Shown here: positions 15,838 through 24,050 of the stretch, piece after piece
Layout: every line of letters starts with the position of its first letter
Numbering within the stretch: position 1 is the first letter of the stretch
NCBI RefSeq assembly: GCF_000092225.1
Contig: NC_014158.1
Span: 558,001 to 622,000, forward strand
Length of the DNA: 64,000 nt
Source: Tsukamurella paurometabola DSM 20162
Lineage (GTDB): Bacteria; Actinomycetota; Actinomycetes; Mycobacteriales; Mycobacteriaceae
Direction: 5' to 3'
The notes under the pieces: generated by a model
What the model was told of the DNA's origin: nothing
The model's input: the letters and a program-made list of their open reading frames with translations, nothing else
The model's database searches: none
Position numbers and translations under genes: made by a program

Positions 15838-16311
15838 TTAGGCCTGCTGGGCCTGCCACATCCAGTGCAGCTGCTCCAGGCGTGCGGTGATCGAGATGAG
15901 CAGGTCCTGGGTGACCGGATCGGCGGACTCGGTGGCCTCGATCCGTGAGCGCAGCGCGGCGACCACGGCGGCCAGGTTCTTCACGATCGCACCGACCACG
16001 GCGTCGTCCTGCTGCCAGCCGGCCTCGAAGCCGACGGTGGCGGCGGTCTTCGCGACGGTCTCCGCGCGGCCGTCCGGGCTCACGCCGATGGCGGCGGCGC
16101 GCTCGGCCACCTCGTCGACGAAGGTGCGGGAATCGGTGACCAGCTCGTCCAGCTGCAAGTGCACCGAGCGGAACTGCGATCCGACCACGTTCCAGTGGGC
16201 CTGCTTGGCGATCAGTCCGAGGTCGATCAGGTCGACGAGGGAGCCCTGCAGGGCATCGCCGGCGACCTTCTGCGCCTCGTCGGACAGGGTGCTGGTGATG
16301 GGGTTCGACAT
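15838..16311 (-). CDS. dps: Dps-like ferritin / DNA-protection protein
   Basis: 157-residue mini-ferritin. The ferroxidase-site segments are visible: QAHWNVVGSQFRSVHLQLDELV (about residues 37-58), DEVAERAAAIGVSPDGR, and a C-terminal helix ending LHWMWQAQQA. Members assemble as dodecamers, oxidise Fe2+ with peroxide and may bind DNA. Start ATG 16309-16311 with AAGGAGG eight bases upstream. The short C-terminal tail lacks the long Lys/Arg extension of mycobacterial Dps1, so DNA binding is uncertain. A 13-bp palindrome at 16383 lies in its promoter region. Confidence 0.88.
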   Translation of the reverse strand: MSNPITSTLSDEAQKVAGDALQGSLVDLIDLGLIAKQAHWNVVGSQFRSVHLQLDELVTDSRTFVDEVAERAAAIGVSPDGRAETVAKTAATVGFEAGWQQDDAVVGAIVKNLAAVVAALRSRIEATESADPVTQDLLISITARLEQLHWMWQAQQA

Positions 16312-16382
16312 CGTTACCTCCTTGGTGGGGAATGGATCTCGACGGGCTGTTCACCCGGTACGCACGACATTACCGAGTTAAT

Positions 16383-16395
16383 TGGAACGATTCCA
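16383..16395. promoter_or_regulatory. palindrome upstream of dps
   Basis: TGGAACGATTCCA, a 13-bp near-perfect dyad 72 bases upstream of the dps start. Position fits an operator for a metal or stress regulator, but the motif matches no regulator I can name with confidence. Confidence 0.3.
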
Positions 16396-16444
16396 GAAAA
16401 GGTGAGAAGGCTCACCCCGAGTTTCGCGCGCCGTGATTTCAGCC

Positions 16445-16474
16445 TTGACGGGCGCTGCCCACCCAGTGCATTCT
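16445..16474 (+). promoter_or_regulatory. possible promoter for the SAM-IV riboswitch transcript
   Basis: TTGACG at 16445-16450 followed 18 bases later by CATTCT. The -35 is good, the -10 weak; it ends about ten bases before the riboswitch. Confidence 0.35.
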
Positions 16475-16481
16475 TGCGTCA

Positions 16482-16590
16482 GGTCATGAGTGCCAGCGCG
16501 AAGCCCCGGCTCGCTGGTCGGCAACCCTCCACCGCGGTGGGGTGCTCCGGGTGACGACCTGGCCGCGCCGAACGGGCGCGGCAAGCGCGG
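16482..16590 (+). ncRNA. SAM-IV riboswitch
   Basis: The stretch from GGTCATGAGTGCCAGCG through GCAACCCTCC, GCGGTGGGGTGC and TCCGGGTGACGACC, then a GC hairpin GCCGCGCCGAACGGGCGCGGC, reproduces the SAM-IV core known from actinobacteria, including the P1 pairing GGTCAT/GTGACGACC and the 3' pseudoknot arm GGCAAGCGCGG. SAM-IV senses S-adenosylmethionine and usually turns off downstream sulfur genes. It lies 70 bases upstream of the SufS-like gene. Confidence 0.85.
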
Positions 16591-16658
16591 ATTCGTCGTT
16601 GTCCGGCACTGCCGGTCCTCATCGGGCGACGAGTCCTTGACACGAAGGATGTTTCACG

Positions 16659-17948
16659 ATGACCACGATTCTCGATCGCACCTGCCCGGCTCCGACCCTC
16701 GCCAGCCCCGAGCGGTCTGCGGGCCCACTCGCCTTCGGCCCCATCGCCCGCGTCACGGGCGCCGACGAATTCGTTCCCCTCGCCGACGGGGCGACGGTCC
16801 GTTACGCCAACTTCGACTACGCCGCCAGTGCTCCCGCCCTGGTCGCGGTCCAGGAAGCGGTGGCGACCGCGCTCACGGAGTACGCCAGTGTGCACCGCGG
16901 CGCCGGGTACCTCTCGCAGCGTTCGACGGCGCGGTACGAGGCCGCCCGCGACATCGTTGCCGACTTCATCGGTGCCCGCGGCGACGATCACGTGATCTTC
17001 ACGGGGAACACCACCGATTCACTGAACCTGCTGGCCGCGTGCGTGCCCGGCGAGGTGGTCGTCCTCGACTGCGAGCATCACGCGAACCTATTGCCTTGGA
17101 AGCGGATCGGCGCCCGTGTGGTGTCGGCGCCGCTGTCGATCGAGGGCACCCTGAAGGCCGTCGAGGCCGAGCTCGCGCGCCGCCCGGCCGCCCTCCTCAG
17201 CGTGACCGGCGCGTCGAACGTCACCGGCGAGGTGCTCCCGATCCGCCGGCTCGCCGCGCTGGCCCACCGGCACGGCGCCAGGATCGCGGTGGACGGCGCA
17301 CAGCTGGTGCCGCATCGTCGAATCTCGCTGCGTGACAGCGGTGTCGACTACCTGGCCTTCTCCGGGCACAAGCTGTACGCCCCCTTCGGCTCCGGTGTCC
17401 TCGTGGGGCGCGCCGACTGGTTCGACGAGGCCGAGCCGTACCGCTGCGGCGGCGGCGCCAGCTACGAGGTGATCGGCACCCCGGTCGCCAAGTCGGTGGA
17501 GGTGGCCTGGCACACCGGCCCCGCGCGGCACGAGGCCGGTTCCCCGAACGTGCTGGGCGCCGTCGCGATCGGCGCAGCCTGCGAGGCCATCGCCGCCCTC
17601 GGCGAGTCCGAGATAGCCCGTCACGAGCACTATTTGACCGATCTCCTACTGGGTTCGCTGACCCGCCTCGACGGCGTGCGGCCGCTGCGGATCTGGGCCG
17701 ACTCCACTGATCGCGTGGGCATCGTCGCCTTCACTGTGGACGGGTACACCCCGCGCGAGGTCGCCGAGTTCCTGTCGTCGCGATACGGGATCGGCGTGCG
17801 CGACGGGAAGTTCTGCGCCCATCCCGTGGTTAACCGATTGGGCTGCTACGACGGTGCCGTCCGAGCCAGTCTCGGCCTCGGTACCGCGGAGAACGATGTG
17901 CATCGTCTGGTGCGCGCCCTGGAAGACCTGACCGCTCTGCCGAAGTAG
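16659..17948 (+). CDS. class V aminotransferase-fold cysteine desulfurase-like enzyme (SufS group)
   Basis: 429 residues, PLP enzyme. Visible: NFDYAASAPAL opening, EHHANLLPWKR, AVDGAQLVPHRRISL, the Schiff-base lysine in FSGHKLYAPFGSGVLVG, and GVRDGKFCAHPVVNRLG, which corresponds to the SufS active-site cysteine loop (RxGxHCAxP). It probably releases sulfur from cysteine or a related thiol. It is not in a suf operon; instead it sits under a SAM-IV riboswitch, so it is expected to be produced when SAM/methionine is low. The N-terminal 35 residues are extra compared with SufS. The exact substrate is uncertain. Confidence 0.82.
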   Translation: MTTILDRTCPAPTLASPERSAGPLAFGPIARVTGADEFVPLADGATVRYANFDYAASAPALVAVQEAVATALTEYASVHRGAGYLSQRSTARYEAARDIVADFIGARGDDHVIFTGNTTDSLNLLAACVPGEVVVLDCEHHANLLPWKRIGARVVSAPLSIEGTLKAVEAELARRPAALLSVTGASNVTGEVLPIRRLAALAHRHGARIAVDGAQLVPHRRISLRDSGVDYLAFSGHKLYAPFGSGVLVGRADWFDEAEPYRCGGGASYEVIGTPVAKSVEVAWHTGPARHEAGSPNVLGAVAIGAACEAIAALGESEIARHEHYLTDLLLGSLTRLDGVRPLRIWADSTDRVGIVAFTVDGYTPREVAEFLSSRYGIGVRDGKFCAHPVVNRLGCYDGAVRASLGLGTAENDVHRLVRALEDLTALPK

Positions 17949-17973
17949 AACCCACGAGAACACGGAGTATGCG

Positions 17974-18363
17974 ATGACCGCGACCGCCTCCCGCCCCGCC
18001 CTGGTGATCGTCGTCGACGGCGAACCCGCCGCGACGGAGCTCACCCGGGTACGCGCCGCCGATTTGCGGCTGGCCCAGAAGCAGCGCGACTACCTGCGCG
18101 CGGAGGCGGCGCGGGCCGGGCGGGAACCGGATGCGGTGGCGCTCGAGGTGGACGTGGTGATCGACGAACACGCCGCCCAGGCCCGTGCTAGCTACGCCGG
18201 CCTCGGCGCTACCGCGGACGGTGTGACGTACGTGGGCACCCCGTCGGGCCTGAAATCGCTGATCGAGGACGTGTACGCCGCCGAGGTGGCCGACGCGGTG
18301 GTGCTCCGACCCGTGGGCGGAGATCGGACGCAGCAGCTCATCGCCTCCCTGTTGGCCGCGTAA
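17974..18363 (+). CDS. short protein resembling the C-terminal part of luciferase-like monooxygenases
   Basis: 129 residues beginning at ATG 17974, 25 bases after the desulfurase-like gene and with GGAG upstream, so in the same SAM-IV-controlled operon. RAADLRLAQKQRDYLRAEAARAGREPDAVALEVDVVI and the end VTYVGTPSGLKSLIEDVYAAEVADAVVLRPV look like the last helices and strand of LLM-class flavin monooxygenases (the GTP...L.....A..ADGFVL segment). The N-terminal two-thirds of that barrel, with flavin and substrate sites, is absent. It is either a remnant kept in frame or a small protein that evolved from that region. Function unknown. Confidence 0.55.
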   Translation: MTATASRPALVIVVDGEPAATELTRVRAADLRLAQKQRDYLRAEAARAGREPDAVALEVDVVIDEHAAQARASYAGLGATADGVTYVGTPSGLKSLIEDVYAAEVADAVVLRPVGGDRTQQLIASLLAA

Positions 18364-18390
18364 CCCCAGGTCGGGGGCATACTGGTCGGC

Positions 18391-18882
18391 ATGACGGACG
18401 CCGACCAGAGCTCGTTCTCCCGACGCACCGAGGCGGTCCGCGCTGCTCTCGTCGCGGCGGGCCACCCGGATACTGTGCGCGTCGTGCCCGGCGGCGCCGC
18501 GACCGCCGCCGAGGCTGCCGCGGCACTGGGGTGCGAGGTGGGAGCGATCGCGAACAGCCTGATCTTCCTCGCCGACGGTGCGCCTCTGCTGGTCCTGTCG
18601 AGCGGTCGGCACCGGGTGGACACCGCCGGACTCGCGGAGCGGCTCGGCCACTGCCGGATCTCTCGCGCCACGCCCGACGACGTGGTCGCGGCCACCGGTC
18701 AGGTGATCGGCGGCGTCTCACCGGTCGGGCATCCGTCGGCGTTGCGCACCGTGATCGACGAATCGCTGCGGGACTATCCGGACTTGTACGCGGCGGCGGG
18801 TACCCACGACACTCTCTTCCGCACCGATTTCGATGCGCTTGTGGCCTTGACCGGGGCCGCAATAGTGCGGACATCGGCGTGA
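18391..18882 (+). CDS. YbaK/ProX-type aminoacyl-tRNA editing protein
   Basis: 163 residues with the YbaK/EbsC fold: AAAALGCEVGAIANSLIFLADGAPLLVLSSGRHRVD (about residues 48-84), then GQVIGGVSPVGHPSALRTVIDESL with the conserved GGVSP..G loop, ending VALTGAAIVRTS. Family members deacylate mischarged Cys-tRNA(Pro) or Ala-tRNA(Pro) in trans. ATG 18391 lies 27 bases downstream of the preceding stop, so possibly co-transcribed with the SAM-IV operon, which would couple cysteine supply with Cys-tRNA proofreading; that link is inference. Confidence 0.85.
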   Translation: MTDADQSSFSRRTEAVRAALVAAGHPDTVRVVPGGAATAAEAAAALGCEVGAIANSLIFLADGAPLLVLSSGRHRVDTAGLAERLGHCRISRATPDDVVAATGQVIGGVSPVGHPSALRTVIDESLRDYPDLYAAAGTHDTLFRTDFDALVALTGAAIVRTSA

Positions 18883-18990
18883 TCGGCCGCTTCGCCCGAA
18901 TCGACTACGCGCCTTAGTAGTTGTAGGCTGCACGTAGTTTGGTCCCGTGATCGCAGTACGCGCGATCCAGGAGGATGCTGCGGAGGCGAG

Positions 18991-19464
18991 ATGACCGACG
19001 ACGAACGGGCGGAGCGGATCGAGGACCTGGTCCGCGTGATCGCCGACCTCACCCGGTTGAAGGAGCGACACGCCGCGATGACCCGGCATGCCGTCGCGCC
19101 CGACGGTGTGGAGCTGGCCGCGTACTCGGCACTGTTCGCCCTGGTGAAGGACGGGCCCATGCGCTCCTCGGTGCTCGCGGAGCAGATCCACACCGACCCG
19201 TCCACGGCGAGCCGGTACGTGACCACCCTGACCAACCAGGGCTACGCCGAACGCACCCCCGATCCGTCCGACCGCCGCGCGGCTCTCGTCGCCGCGACCC
19301 AGGCCGGCCGCGACAAGGTGGCGTTCATCCGCGAACAGCGCAACATCCGGCTGCGCCCGCTCCTGCAGGAGTGGAGCGACGAGGAGATCGAGCAGTTCGT
19401 GAAACTGGGCAGCCGTGCCCTCGACCAGTTCGAGCAGGCCCTGCGGCTGCTCCGGGAGGATTAG
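18991..19464 (+). CDS. MarR-family regulator
   Basis: 157 residues with the MarR winged helix: FALVKDGPMRSSVLAEQIHTDPSTASRYVTTLTNQGYAERTPDPSDRRAALV (about residues 51-102), the wing DxSDRRA being diagnostic. ATG 18991 has GGAGG 13 bases upstream (18969-18973) and GGAGGCGAG closer. Its TAG immediately precedes the ATG of the MFS-TGT fusion gene, so it is cotranscribed with, and very likely regulates, that gene. GTAGTT occurs twice, 23 bases apart (18919 and 18935 area), in the promoter region and may be part of its operator. Confidence 0.87.
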   Translation: MTDDERAERIEDLVRVIADLTRLKERHAAMTRHAVAPDGVELAAYSALFALVKDGPMRSSVLAEQIHTDPSTASRYVTTLTNQGYAERTPDPSDRRAALVAATQAGRDKVAFIREQRNIRLRPLLQEWSDEEIEQFVKLGSRALDQFEQALRLLRED

Positions 19465-22400
19465 ATGACGGCGACGACGCTGGAGAACCAATCACCCGAG
19501 CAGGCCGCCGGCGTGCCGAGCGGACCACTGACGCATAAGCAGATCCTCTACATCCTCGCCGGACTCATGACCGGCATGTTCCTGGCAGCACTGGACCAGA
19601 CCATCGTCTCGACGGCGATCCGGACCATCGCCGACGATCTCAGCGGCTACCAGTTGCAGGTCTGGGTGACCACGGCGTACCTGATCACGTCGACCATCGT
19701 GACGCCGCTCTACGGCAAGCTCTCCGACATCTACGGACGCAAGCCGTTCTTCATGTTCGCGATCACGGTCTTCGTGCTCGGGTCACTGCTGTGCAGCTTC
19801 TCCACATCGATGTACGAGCTGGCCGCGTTCCGCGCCGTCCAGGGACTCGGCGCCGGCGGCTTGATGTCGTTGGCGCTCACCATCGTCGGCGATATCGTGC
19901 CGCCGCGCGAACGCGCCCGCTACCAGGGCTACTTCCTCGCGGTGTTCGGCACCAGCTCGGTGCTCGGCCCCGTTCTGGGCGGCGTCTTCTCCGGCGCCGA
20001 CAGCATCCTGGGTATCACCGGCTGGCGCTGGGTGTTCCTGGTGAACGTGCCGATCGGCGTGATTGCGCTGCTCGTGGTGTATCGCGTCCTTCAGCTGCCG
20101 CACACCCGCCGCGAGGGGGTGCGGATCGACTGGGTGGGCGCCTTCATGCTCGCCGTCGGCATCGTGCCGTTGCTGATCGTGGCCGAGCAGGGCCGCGAAT
20201 GGGGTTGGGGCTCGACCAAGTCCATCACCTGCTACGCCGTCGGGGCAGGTGGCGTGCTCGCGTTCATCATCATCGAGAAGATGATGGGCGAGGACGCGAT
20301 CATCCCGCTGCGCATCTTCAGGAACCGGATCTTCGCGCAGGGCGTGCTGATCTCGGTGGTGGTGGGCGCTGCGATGTTCGGCGGGATCTCGCTACTGCCG
20401 CAGTACTTCCAGGTGGTGCGCGGTGCCAGCCCGACGGTGGCCGGTTTCATGATGCTGCCCATGGTGCTGGGACTGATGATGGGCTCGATCCTGGCCGGCC
20501 AGATGATCTCCCGCACGGGGCGCTACCGGATCTACCCGATCATCGGAGCCGTGCTGCTCACCGTGGGCATGTGGGCGCTGCACTACGTGACCGCCGATGT
20601 GCGCCTCGCGGCCGTGATGGCGGGCGCCGCACTCATCGGCTTCGGTCTCGGCAATCTGATGCAGCCGTTGACCCTGGCGATGCAGAACATCCTTCCGCCC
20701 CAGGACATGGGCGTCTCCACCGCCGCCGCCACCTTCTTCCGCCAGATCGGCGGCACACTCGGCGTCGCCGTCTTCCTCTCCGTGCTCTTCTCGGAGATGC
20801 CGAAGAACATGCAGTCGCGACTGACCGATGCCGCGGCTGATCCCGACTACACGGCAGCACTCCAGCGCGCCGCCGCGGGCCACGACGGCCAGGCCGCGCA
20901 GGAGTTCGCGAACAAGCTCGCCGCGCGCGATTCGAGTGCCGTGAGCGGGATCATGTCCGATACCTCGGCCCTGCAGAAGCTCCCGTCGACCCTGGTTCAC
21001 CCGTTCAAGGCCGGCTTCGCCGACTCGATGGACACCGTCTTCCTGGCGGTCACGGTGCTCTCCGCGATCGGTCTGCTCCTGGTGCTGTTCTGGAAGTCGG
21101 TGCCGCTGCGTACCGCACCCGCCATGGAGACGATTGAGGAGGAGGTCGTCGGCGCCGTGCTCGCCGGTGGCCCCGTTGCCGAGCCCGAACCCGCCGCCGC
21201 GGCGGATACGGCGCCCGTCTCCCCGGCTCCCGTCGGCGCCCACCCACCCGGGACGACCGGTGTCGGCACCGCATCGCGCGCGGTCGCGAGGCAGACACGG
21301 GCGCCCGGGCCGCGTACCGTCGAACCCGTGCCGCCCGACGACGACCGCACCGCACCCGTCCGTGTCGATCCGGCGCTCGCCGAGATCGCCGAACTGCGCA
21401 GCCAGAACGCGGAGCTCGCCGCGGAGCTCGCCGAACTGCGCACCGGATACCGCGCGATCGCCGGCCACACCCGGCTGCGTGCCGTCGGCGCCTCCGATCC
21501 CACCGGATTCCGGATCGAGGTGCAGGGCCCGGGCGCCGCGCGCACCGGCACGTTGAGCACCCCGCACGGCGAGATCGCCACGCCCGCCTACCTGCCCGTC
21601 GCCGCTCGTGGCGCCGTTGCCGGCATCACCCCCGAGATGCTCGCCGCGCTCGGTGTGCAGGCCGTCACCGTCGATCTGCACGAGCTGTACCTGCAACCCG
21701 GCACCGCGATGATCGAGGGTGCCGGCGGGATCGGTCGGGCCATGGCGTGGGCCGGTCCGGTCCTCGGCGACACCGGCATCACCGCCGTCGCCGCCGCGAA
21801 GAAGACCCGGGTCACCGACGAGGGCATCGCCTTCCGTAGCCGCCTCGACGGCGGTGCGCATCGCTGGGACCCCGAGGAAGCGGTGCGCGTCGCGCACCGG
21901 ATCGGCGTCGATATCGCGTTCGCCATGGCCGATCCGGTTGCCGCCACCGCACCCCGTGCCCAGCTGGAGGCCGGCGTCAACCGCAGCCAGCAGTGGGCGG
22001 CCCGTGCGCTGGTCGAACACTCGTGGCAGACCGCCGACCGCGGTGACCGGCAGTCCCTGTGGGCCGTCGTCACCGGTGGCGCCGATGCCGGGCTGCGCCG
22101 CGCCGCGGCGCGAGGCCTGCGTCGCCTGTCCGAACAGGATGTGCAGTCGGGCGGGCTCGGGTTCGGCGGCTACCGCATCGATGGAGTGCGGTCGGCGGCG
22201 GCGGAAGCTCTGCAATTGCGTGCTGCCACCGAGGAACTCGACCGGGAACGGCCACGACACCTCGCCACCGTCGCCACCCCCGCGGACCTGTTCGCAGCCA
22301 TCGAGGCCGGTATCGACCTGTTCGACGGAACCGCTGCGGCGGAGGCGGGCCGGGAAGGTCGCGTCTTCACCCGTGACGGTGTCCTGGACCTCACGGACCC

Positions 22401-22653
22401 CCAGCTGCGTGCCGACTTCCGGCCGATCGACCCCGGCGCAGATCGTCGCGGCCCCGCCAACCCGGCCGACGAGTTCACTCGGGCGTACGTCAATCATCTG
22501 TTCGCCGCGAACGAGGGCCTGGCAGTCACGCTGTGCACCCTGCACAACGAGCACTTCTTCGCGACCCTCGCGGCGGACGCCCGGCGTGCACTGACGGACG
22601 GCCGGTACCCGGCCTTCACCGAATCCTTCCTGCGGCGCTTCGCTAAGGTCTAA
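19465..22653 (+). CDS. fusion protein: DHA2 (14-TM) MFS transporter + degenerate tRNA-guanine transglycosylase domain
   Basis: One uninterrupted 1062-residue frame. Residues ~25-550 are an EmrB/QacA-type proton-coupled exporter (LDQTIVSTAIRTIADDL, GKLSDIYGRKP, RAVQGLGAGGL). A Pro/Ala/Thr linker (~555-640) and a short coiled coil (IAELRSQNAELAAELAEL) lead to a TGT barrel from ~682: TPHGEIATPAYLPV, HELYLQPG, FRSRLDGGAHRWDPEEAVR, RPIDP, FTRAYVNHLFAANE, TLHNEHFF. The two catalytic aspartates align with Asp769 (GDTG, normally TDSGG) and Asp954 (LFDG, normally FDCVLPTR), but neighbouring motifs are altered and the three zinc cysteines (CxCxxC, ~990-1000) are absent; only His1027 remains. Base exchange on tRNA is therefore doubtful. 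Controlled with the MarR gene one base upstream. Confidence 0.85.
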   Translation: MTATTLENQSPEQAAGVPSGPLTHKQILYILAGLMTGMFLAALDQTIVSTAIRTIADDLSGYQLQVWVTTAYLITSTIVTPLYGKLSDIYGRKPFFMFAITVFVLGSLLCSFSTSMYELAAFRAVQGLGAGGLMSLALTIVGDIVPPRERARYQGYFLAVFGTSSVLGPVLGGVFSGADSILGITGWRWVFLVNVPIGVIALLVVYRVLQLPHTRREGVRIDWVGAFMLAVGIVPLLIVAEQGREWGWGSTKSITCYAVGAGGVLAFIIIEKMMGEDAIIPLRIFRNRIFAQGVLISVVVGAAMFGGISLLPQYFQVVRGASPTVAGFMMLPMVLGLMMGSILAGQMISRTGRYRIYPIIGAVLLTVGMWALHYVTADVRLAAVMAGAALIGFGLGNLMQPLTLAMQNILPPQDMGVSTAAATFFRQIGGTLGVAVFLSVLFSEMPKNMQSRLTDAAADPDYTAALQRAAAGHDGQAAQEFANKLAARDSSAVSGIMSDTSALQKLPSTLVHPFKAGFADSMDTVFLAVTVLSAIGLLLVLFWKSVPLRTAPAMETIEEEVVGAVLAGGPVAEPEPAAAADTAPVSPAPVGAHPPGTTGVGTASRAVARQTRAPGPRTVEPVPPDDDRTAPVRVDPALAEIAELRSQNAELAAELAELRTGYRAIAGHTRLRAVGASDPTGFRIEVQGPGAARTGTLSTPHGEIATPAYLPVAARGAVAGITPEMLAALGVQAVTVDLHELYLQPGTAMIEGAGGIGRAMAWAGPVLGDTGITAVAAAKKTRVTDEGIAFRSRLDGGAHRWDPEEAVRVAHRIGVDIAFAMADPVAATAPRAQLEAGVNRSQQWAARALVEHSWQTADRGDRQSLWAVVTGGADAGLRRAAARGLRRLSEQDVQSGGLGFGGYRIDGVRSAAAEALQLRAATEELDRERPRHLATVATPADLFAAIEAGIDLFDGTAAAEAGREGRVFTRDGVLDLTDPQLRADFRPIDPGADRRGPANPADEFTRAYVNHLFAANEGLAVTLCTLHNEHFFATLAADARRALTDGRYPAFTESFLRRFAKV

Positions 22654-22689
22654 CCGATTTCGGTCCTTCCACCGTCTGAGGAGACTCCC

Positions 22690-23367
22690 GTGCGCCGCTT
22701 CGATCCGGTCCGTTTCAGTTCCGTCCTCGCCGGCGCCGCCGTCGGCGGCCTCGTCCTGGCGGCGTGCGGCAACGGCGGGGGAGGAGACGCCGCGCCGTCG
22801 TCCACGGCCGATGGTCCGTCGCCGGCCGCGTCGAAGGCGCTGGTACAGGCCGATCTGCCCGAGGGCTTCACCGTGACCACGGTGCCCGCTGACACCGCCC
22901 TGATGAGCTCGTTGCAGGCCGTTCAGCAGATGAAGGACGTGGAGATCACGCCAGCGGGATGCAAGGACAAGAACGTCGCGGCGCAGCAGGAGGTGGCCGA
23001 CACCGTGAAGTTCGGGACCCAGCAGAACGTCGCCCGAGCTCAGCAGGTGGCCTATGGCGTGAACTTCCTGCCCGCCGAAGCCAAGCTCTCCGTCTTCGAG
23101 GCGGCCGGTACCGGTGAATGCGCCGCGGTGCGGCTCGGGGCGGTCGAGCAGACGACGACACGCAAAGACCTCCCGACGGGGACGGGTGCGCAGGGCTTCG
23201 TGCTGGAGTTCGCCCGATCGGTGGGCGATCAGAAGGCCGAGTCCGCGAACGCCTACTTCAGCAAGGGCGGCGTCACCGCGATGGTCTTCGCCAATCCCGG
23301 CGCCGATGGCACCCTCGACCGGACAGGTTTCGAGGACATGGTCAAGCGGGTCGCGGCCAAGCTCTAA
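22690..23367 (+). CDS. lipoprotein of unknown function
   Basis: 225 residues. A lipoprotein signal peptide with lipobox LAAC (Cys near residue 22) is followed by a Gly/Ser/Ala-rich linker and an extracytoplasmic domain with two cysteines placed for a disulfide (AGCKDKN and TGECAAVRLG), FGTQQNVARAQQVAYGVNFLP, and a C-terminal helix FEDMVKRVAAKL. The fold resembles sensor-like domains of mycobacterial lipoproteins (DUF5642-type) only in outline. Start GTG 22690 with GAGGAG eight bases upstream. Followed by a strong terminator. Confidence 0.7.
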   Translation: MRRFDPVRFSSVLAGAAVGGLVLAACGNGGGGDAAPSSTADGPSPAASKALVQADLPEGFTVTTVPADTALMSSLQAVQQMKDVEITPAGCKDKNVAAQQEVADTVKFGTQQNVARAQQVAYGVNFLPAEAKLSVFEAAGTGECAAVRLGAVEQTTTRKDLPTGTGAQGFVLEFARSVGDQKAESANAYFSKGGVTAMVFANPGADGTLDRTGFEDMVKRVAAKL

Positions 23368-23382
23368 CCGCCCACCACACGG

Positions 23383-23420
23383 CGAACGCGGCGGCGAGGT
23401 GATCCTCGCCGCCGCGTTCG
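23383..23420. terminator. bidirectional terminator between lipoprotein and ppa
   Basis: Perfect 17-bp stem (23383-23399 with 23404-23420) and a TGAT loop between convergent genes. Confidence 0.8.
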
Positions 23421-23436
23421 TCGCGTCCGGGTGAAG

Positions 23437-23937
23437 CTAGCTGTCGATGCCCTCGGCGGCCGCCTCGGCGCGGGCGATCGACGCGGCGATCTCCTTCTCC
23501 GCCTCGGCCTTTCCGACCCAGGTCGAACCCTTCACGAACTTGCCGGGCTCGAGATCCTTGTAGTGCACGAAGAAGTGCTCGATCGCATCCAGCTCGAACT
23601 TGTCGATGTGCTCCAGATCCTGGATGGCGTCCCAGCGCGGATCGCCGGCGGGCACCACGAGCACCTTGTCGTCGCCGCCCTTCTCGTCCTCCATCTTGAA
23701 CATGCCGATGGCCCGGCAGTCCACGAGCGACCCGGGGATCACCGATTCCGGCAGCAGGACCAGCGCATCGAGCGGATCGCCGTCCTCGCCCAGGGTGTCC
23801 TCGATGTAGCCGTAGTCGGTGGGGTAGCCGAACGACGTGTACAGGTAGCGGTCCAGCTTGAGACGACCCGACTTGTGATCGACCTCGTACTTGTTCCGCG
23901 AGCCCTTAGCGATCTCGACGGTGACCTCGAATTCCAC
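23437..23937 (-). CDS. ppa: inorganic pyrophosphatase
   Basis: Hydrolyses pyrophosphate to phosphate in the cytosol, driving biosynthetic reactions. Start GTG 23935-23937 ([20 protein letters not shown]) with AAGGGAA upstream, which matches the actinobacterial Ppa N-terminus; the frame extends upstream without family similarity. 166 residues, family I. Metal-binding signature [10 protein letters not shown] (three Asp), [24 protein letters not shown], and [16 protein letters not shown] are present. Divergent from dacB, the order found in M. tuberculosis (Rv3628/Rv3627c). Confidence 0.95.
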   Translation of the reverse strand: MEFEVTVEIAKGSRNKYEVDHKSGRLKLDRYLYTSFGYPTDYGYIEDTLGEDGDPLDALVLLPESVIPGSLVDCRAIGMFKMEDEKGGDDKVLVVPAGDPRWDAIQDLEHIDKFELDAIEHFFVHYKDLEPGKFVKGSTWVGKAEAEKEIAASIARAEAAAEGIDS

Positions 23938-24050
23938 GCTGTAGTTCCCTTCGCTCAGCGACAACCATGCACGCTGAGGATACCCGTTGTGCACTCGATG
24001 CGACCCGCTCACTCCGCACCCCGCCGCCACGGTGCCGTTAGGGTGGTGCG

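Noticed and set aside
20392-22554. 720-codon minus-strand frame opposite the MFS-TGT fusion
   Set aside because: Antisense shadow caused by codon bias; no motif or ribosome site.
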